Shown in pieces: positions 59,906 through 64,000 of a stretch of DNA of 64,000 bases. Numbering within the stretch: position 1 is the first letter of the stretch; each line of letters opens with the position of its first letter. Source of the DNA: Omphiscola glabra (taxonomy: Eukaryota; Mollusca; Gastropoda; Lymnaeidae). Position numbers and translations under genes: made by a program. A model generated the notes under the pieces. The model was not told where the DNA came from. It searched no databases and saw only the letters and a list, made by a program, of their open reading frames with translations. The stretch spans positions 21,746,053 to 21,810,052 of the forward strand of contig OZ024807.1 in the NCBI GenBank assembly GCA_964017045.1, read 5' to 3'.

Positions 59906-60271
59906 CATATCCATAATGTGACCCATTGGCGATCATTTCAACATAAACTTGGGGGGTCCTTTCACTCTTGTATTTTTTAGAAATAAATAAATATTTTTTA
60001 TTATGCCAACCTTGTTAATTTGTTGTTTTCTATTTCTTCTTGCAGACTTCAAAAGCCGGTGATTGTTCACGAGAATCGAGATAACCGACGTTAACTGGCA
60101 AATTTGTCCCCCTTTTGTGATTGAGATATTAGGGTTTCATCGACGTAAAATAATCCATATAGACCAGGTGAAGTTGCTAAGACAAGGAGAGATTTTGGCG
60201 GATTTACGTTAAAATCGTCGTCTTAAATGGGTTGGCCAGTTAATCGATGTCGAGATAAGTGGGTTCGATTG
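59472..60271 (+). mobile_element. pogo/Tigger-like MITE
   Basis: 800 bp between TA dinucleotides (59470-59471 and 60272-60273). Ends CAGTAGTACCCCGGTTATGT and, reverse complemented, CAATCGAACCCACTTATCTC. GAGATAACCG motifs recur inside. A second element, hAT-like, appears to start inside at 59788. No transposase frame. Confidence 0.6.
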
Positions 60272-60279
60272 TAGCAAGA

Positions 60280-60790
60280 TATAGCTTAAATTTCAATAGT
60301 ACTTAGTAGTATCAGTATTACAGTAATATTTCATCTACCGTATCTTCAATGTGCTTGGTCACTATTTTATTTCGATTCCCGGCGCTTCTGCCAAATTTAG
60401 GTTTGTGCCGTACTTTTGCTGCCCTCTCTCGGATACTACGTCCAGTTAAGTGCTATTGTTATTTTATTCTGTTCTTATTGTTGTGTGTTCGGTGCTGAGG
60501 AAATGCTGCACCTCTGGCGAAGCCGGAAAATGGTGCCACTTAAGGTATAGAAAAAAGTGCCCTCAGGGCGGATCATTAAACAAGACGGTTTTTGGCCCCC
60601 ACCCCCTTGCCTTATGAAGGGCATGGGATTTGATATTTTAATTCACTATAAAATCCTAAATAAAGACGATTTGGCACCCGCTGTGACTGCGCTCTTTGCC
60701 CCATGTTCATGGCTCTGCCTGAGGGCAACATGACAACCAGAGCGACGCGGCGCATATTATAAAATTGACGATCTTTTTGATTTCCAATAT
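60280..60790. other. Non-coding interval, TE-derived, specific to copy 3
   Basis: Lies where copies 1 and 2 carry the putative promoter and exon 1. No gene seen. Confidence 0.5.
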
Positions 60791-62071
60791 TGTCTTTTTT
60801 CAATTAATGTAAGAATAATGTAAACAACTGACGCTTTTTCATTCATTTAGCTATGTTTAGTCTTAACCATACCAGAGAGAGAAACGGCAGTCATGCAAGA
60901 TAGAAGGAGATAACTAATGCAACGTATGGGAAAACCTGTTTTAAAAAGAGGAACAACCATTCTGTTGGAAATAAGGCTATTTTTCACGAAACAAACCATA
61001 GAAAAAGCATTATAAAAATTAAAATAAACATGTATCTTCGTTGTAAGTGTTTATTTTAATATTTATTTTAATGTTATTATATGGATGTTCATTTTTGTAT
61101 TGATAATAAAATTGTAAGACAAATCTTCTTCTTCTTCATAAATAACTGCCGCGAACAATGTATTGATCATTCTGACGCCTATGTTTGTAGAGGGATTTGC
61201 AATGTATCTGGGGAGTGTATTCATTTTATAATCGATTCTAATGTCAATTTGCACAAAACCTTTAACTCATTACATATGTTTGGTAAGTACAATTTAATTA
61301 TAAAATTTCATTAATATATATATTTTTAATACATAATAATTTCAACTATTATGTTGATTATTTTGTTAATGTATCACTAGCGGGGGATGCACCAGTCGTA
61401 AGGATCATGGTATTTTCAGTTCTATTATCCATCCTTCCCTGTGGCTATAATAATTTTAGTCATAAATTATGTGTATAATTAATTTTATTTGTGAAAGTTA
61501 TGTTTTTTAATATTCTTCTTCAATGAATAAATATTATATTTATTTCGAATTACTTAATCTAATATTAATTGCTTATGCAACAGAATACAATTTTTTTTAC
61601 AATTATTTGCCTTTTAAAGGTATGCCATGGAGTGTGTTTCATTAACTGTTAGCAGTGTGCGTATTCAAACATCAAATGGAAACTATAACTGACGTCTTGA
61701 AATGACCTAATGCTCAACCTGAGAACACTTAATTGCAAACATTTGTGAACCAGTGTACATAAGTGAGAAGCACTGCATGCATTTGGGAACCATTAAACAA
61801 ATATGACAATCATTGCACACATTTTAGAAAAATTGCACACCTTTGAGAATCGTTGTCCACACTTTTAACAATCATTGCACACATTTGAGATCCATTGCAC
61901 ACATTTGAGAACCATTGCACAATTTAAAACCTTCTGTTTCATTAAAATGTTAGGCGACATTTGCATTGAATATTTTATTTCAGAAAACCGGGTTTCACGG
62001 CTACATCAATTCCTTCTCAGACCACTGAATTTAAAATAAAATTAGCATTTCCTCTGCTGGATTTTGCAACA
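60790..62071 (+). repeat. Proximal upstream block of tolloid copy 3
   Basis: Aligns with 840-1796, including the minisatellite (61705-61925) and the splice acceptor (AG 61982-61983), with an extra segment near 60990-61320. Confidence 0.8.
61705..61925 (+). repeat. 20-bp minisatellite upstream of tolloid copy 3
   Basis: About ten imperfect copies of CATTGCACACATTTGAGAAC; paralogue of 1485-1625. Confidence 0.8.
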
Positions 62072-64000
62072 ATGATTGTGATTTCCAAATCACAGAGTCA
62101 ATTGTCTAGCAAAGTAAAGTATCTTTATTTAATAAAGTTGCTTTTCGCATCTCTCGTTCTTGGAGTCTCTTACTCAAATGCATCATTTGATCAAAACTTC
62201 TCTAGTCGAAGAGTTCGGCGGCCGTTTCTATATCCCCCGGCTATTATAAAAAGAAGAGACATTTTTAACCCTAAGCCAGCAAAATACGTCGACAGCTTAG
62301 AAAAAGGAATTGCTATTGAAACATCAACATATGTTAAACAAAACGTATCAAACAACTTGTGTCAGACAATGCATGGTATAAAATGCGAGGAAAATAGGTT
62401 GAGACACGAACTACGGTTAACGAATAGGAAAGAACGCGAGCTTCAAATGCTAAGGCGACGACTTTTTATGCAACTTCCGGAAAACTCTGAGGCCAAACTA
62501 GAAAAAACAATTAGAAAACAAGATAAAACGTTATCAAAACCGATCAGACGTAAACGCTCCAAAATGAACAGAAACAAAAGGGCCGCAATGGCCAACAAGT
62601 CCCGACTATGGAAACAAGCAACGATTCCGTATGTGTTTGAGACAATGTTCTCGGGAGATAACAAAAGAAAAATTATGAAAGCCATGAGCATTTGGGAAAA
62701 TAATACTTGTGTTACTTTCAAAGAAAAAGAGAAGGCTGATAATGACTATATCGTGTTTACAGTTCAATCCTGTCATTGTTGCTCGCTCGTCGGAAGGAAA
62801 GGGAACGGCGCGCAACATGTTTCTTTGGGCAAGAATTGCAGGATCAAGGGGACCATTCTACATGAACTCGGCCACACGATTGGATTTTACCACGAGCAAG
62901 CGAGGCCCGATAGGGATCAATATGTTGATGTCATTCTAGAACACGTCATTGAGAACAAGACAATAAATTTTAATAAGATGAAAGTGGAAGAAGTAGATTC
63001 GCTCGGGGGAAGAGTATGATTTTGACAGCATTATGCATTACGGTCGAAACACTTTGGCTCGAAACGCACAGATCATACGATAATCCCCAAATTTATTTTC
63101 GGGTCAACCGTGAGACCAGACATAGGACAACGATCTCGTCTAAGTCCAGGAGACATTCGACAAACGAACAAGCTCTACAAGTGTGCATCGTGTGGGCGGA
63201 CGTTGCAAGAAGAAAGTGCGACATTTAGTCACAAGCCGACTGCTGGCAAATCAGAAAGTGTTACTGGCGTATACAAGCGGCCTACGGGCAGAAGATCGTG
63301 CTCAACATCACCGCGCTCGGAATTCCCAGATCACCAGACTGTGTCAACGGTCACCTGGAGGTAAGAGACGGCCCCAACTCTGAGTCACCTCGAATCGGAC
63401 GTTTTTGTGGAAAGAATTGGCCCGGTGCTTTGAAATCGTCGGGACGAAGAATGTGGCTTGAATACAAAACATTGAGCGGAGATGGATTTGGATTTACTGC
63501 ATATTACTTTACAGAATGTGGAGGTGGAATAAGCGGTGGGAAAGGAGTCATCGCAAGTCCGACCTATTATGATAAATACCTTCCTAATCTTGATTGCTCG
63601 TGGAATATCACACTAGAACCTGGGTATAAAATAGCTCTGACTTTTGAGTCCTTTGACTTGGAGAATAATAAAAAATGCAATTACGATTACCTCGAAATCA
63701 GGGAAGGAACAAAATAAACGGACTCTCTGATTGGCAAATATTGCGGTTTCTATTACCCAAAAGAGTTAAATTCGTCGGCCAATCAATTATTTATTAGATT
63801 CGTAAGTAACTCGCCAACTCAAAGAAAAGGATTTTACATTTCATTCGTTCAGGAAATCGACGAGTGTAACAATGATATGCATGGGTGTAACCAAGTGTGC
63901 ATCAACACCATCGGGGGTAACAGATGTGAATGCCGTCTTGGGTTCGATCTGAAACCTGACGGCAAAAGCTGCGAGAAGCGTGCGTCTGTATGATTGAAAC
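62072..64000 (+). pseudogene. Tolloid/BMP-1-like pseudogene (copy 3), continues past window
   Basis: Starts like copy 1 (MIVISKSQSQLSS, hydrophobic segment, propeptide ending RNKR before AAM) and keeps the zinc motif HELGHTIGFYHE. Compared with copy 1 it has an extra G at 63004-63009 that leads to a TGA (63017-63019), a compensating one-base loss near 63078-63086, another one-base loss near 63258, a nonsense TAA at 63715-63717 (in CUB2) and a one-base loss near 63978, where EGF1 passes into CUB3. Sequence similarity to CUB1, CUB2 and EGF1 continues to the window end. The longest open piece (315 aa, to 63019) ends inside the astacin domain before the Met-turn, so no active enzyme is expected. 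Its putative first exon is also missing. Confidence 0.92.

Overview
This is eukaryotic, AT-rich DNA, almost certainly from an invertebrate animal and most likely a gastropod mollusc. The evidence for that is indirect: animal-type tolloid/BMP-1 metalloprotease genes, CR1/L2-like and RTE-like LINE debris, Ty3/gypsy remnants, many hAT-type MITEs (two look like SPIN elements, a family reported from pond snails), and very abundant minisatellites. There is no operon structure and I saw no tRNA or rRNA gene.

The genes that matter are three tolloid paralogues in the same orientation, with coding regions uninterrupted by introns. Copy 1 (1797-4052, 751 aa) has the short BMP-1 layout: astacin, CUB, CUB, EGF, CUB. 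Copy 2 (36239-39340, 1033 aa) is a full tolloid with EGF2, CUB4 and CUB5 added. Copy 3 (62072 to the window edge) is a pseudogene with several frameshifts and a nonsense codon. Relics of EGF2 just beyond the stop of copy 1 show that its BMP-1-like form arose by truncation. Copies 1 and 2 share an apparent non-coding first exon and a 5'-UTR intron (1.0 kb and 6.3 kb). Copy 3 has lost the first exon to transposon-derived sequence.

The window is largely a duplicated unit read twice. Layout: 1-1796, upstream block; 1797-4052, tolloid 1; 4110-7195, 3' flank with a LINE insertion; 7196-21840, a long minisatellite-rich spacer; 22240-29360, a region peculiar to this copy (RTE relic, 38-bp array, an inverted block, gypsy relic, a 106-bp higher-order repeat); 29400-36238, promoter, exon 1 and intron of copy 2; 36239-39340, tolloid 2; 40290-43170, the paralogous 3' flank; 44384-57892, the paralogous spacer; 57895-62071, the upstream block again; 62072 on, tolloid 3. 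Between paralogous spacers the tandem arrays differ greatly in copy number, and there are clean presence/absence polymorphisms: a 1660-bp solo LTR and a 188-bp hAT MITE, each with target-site duplications and a matching empty site in the other paralogue.

Functionally, only tolloid 2 and possibly tolloid 1 look able to make protein: secreted, calcium- and zinc-dependent astacin proteases of the extracellular matrix and BMP pathway. Nearly everything else is repeat or transposon debris. All repeat identities and paralogy statements come from reading and aligning by eye, with no database search.
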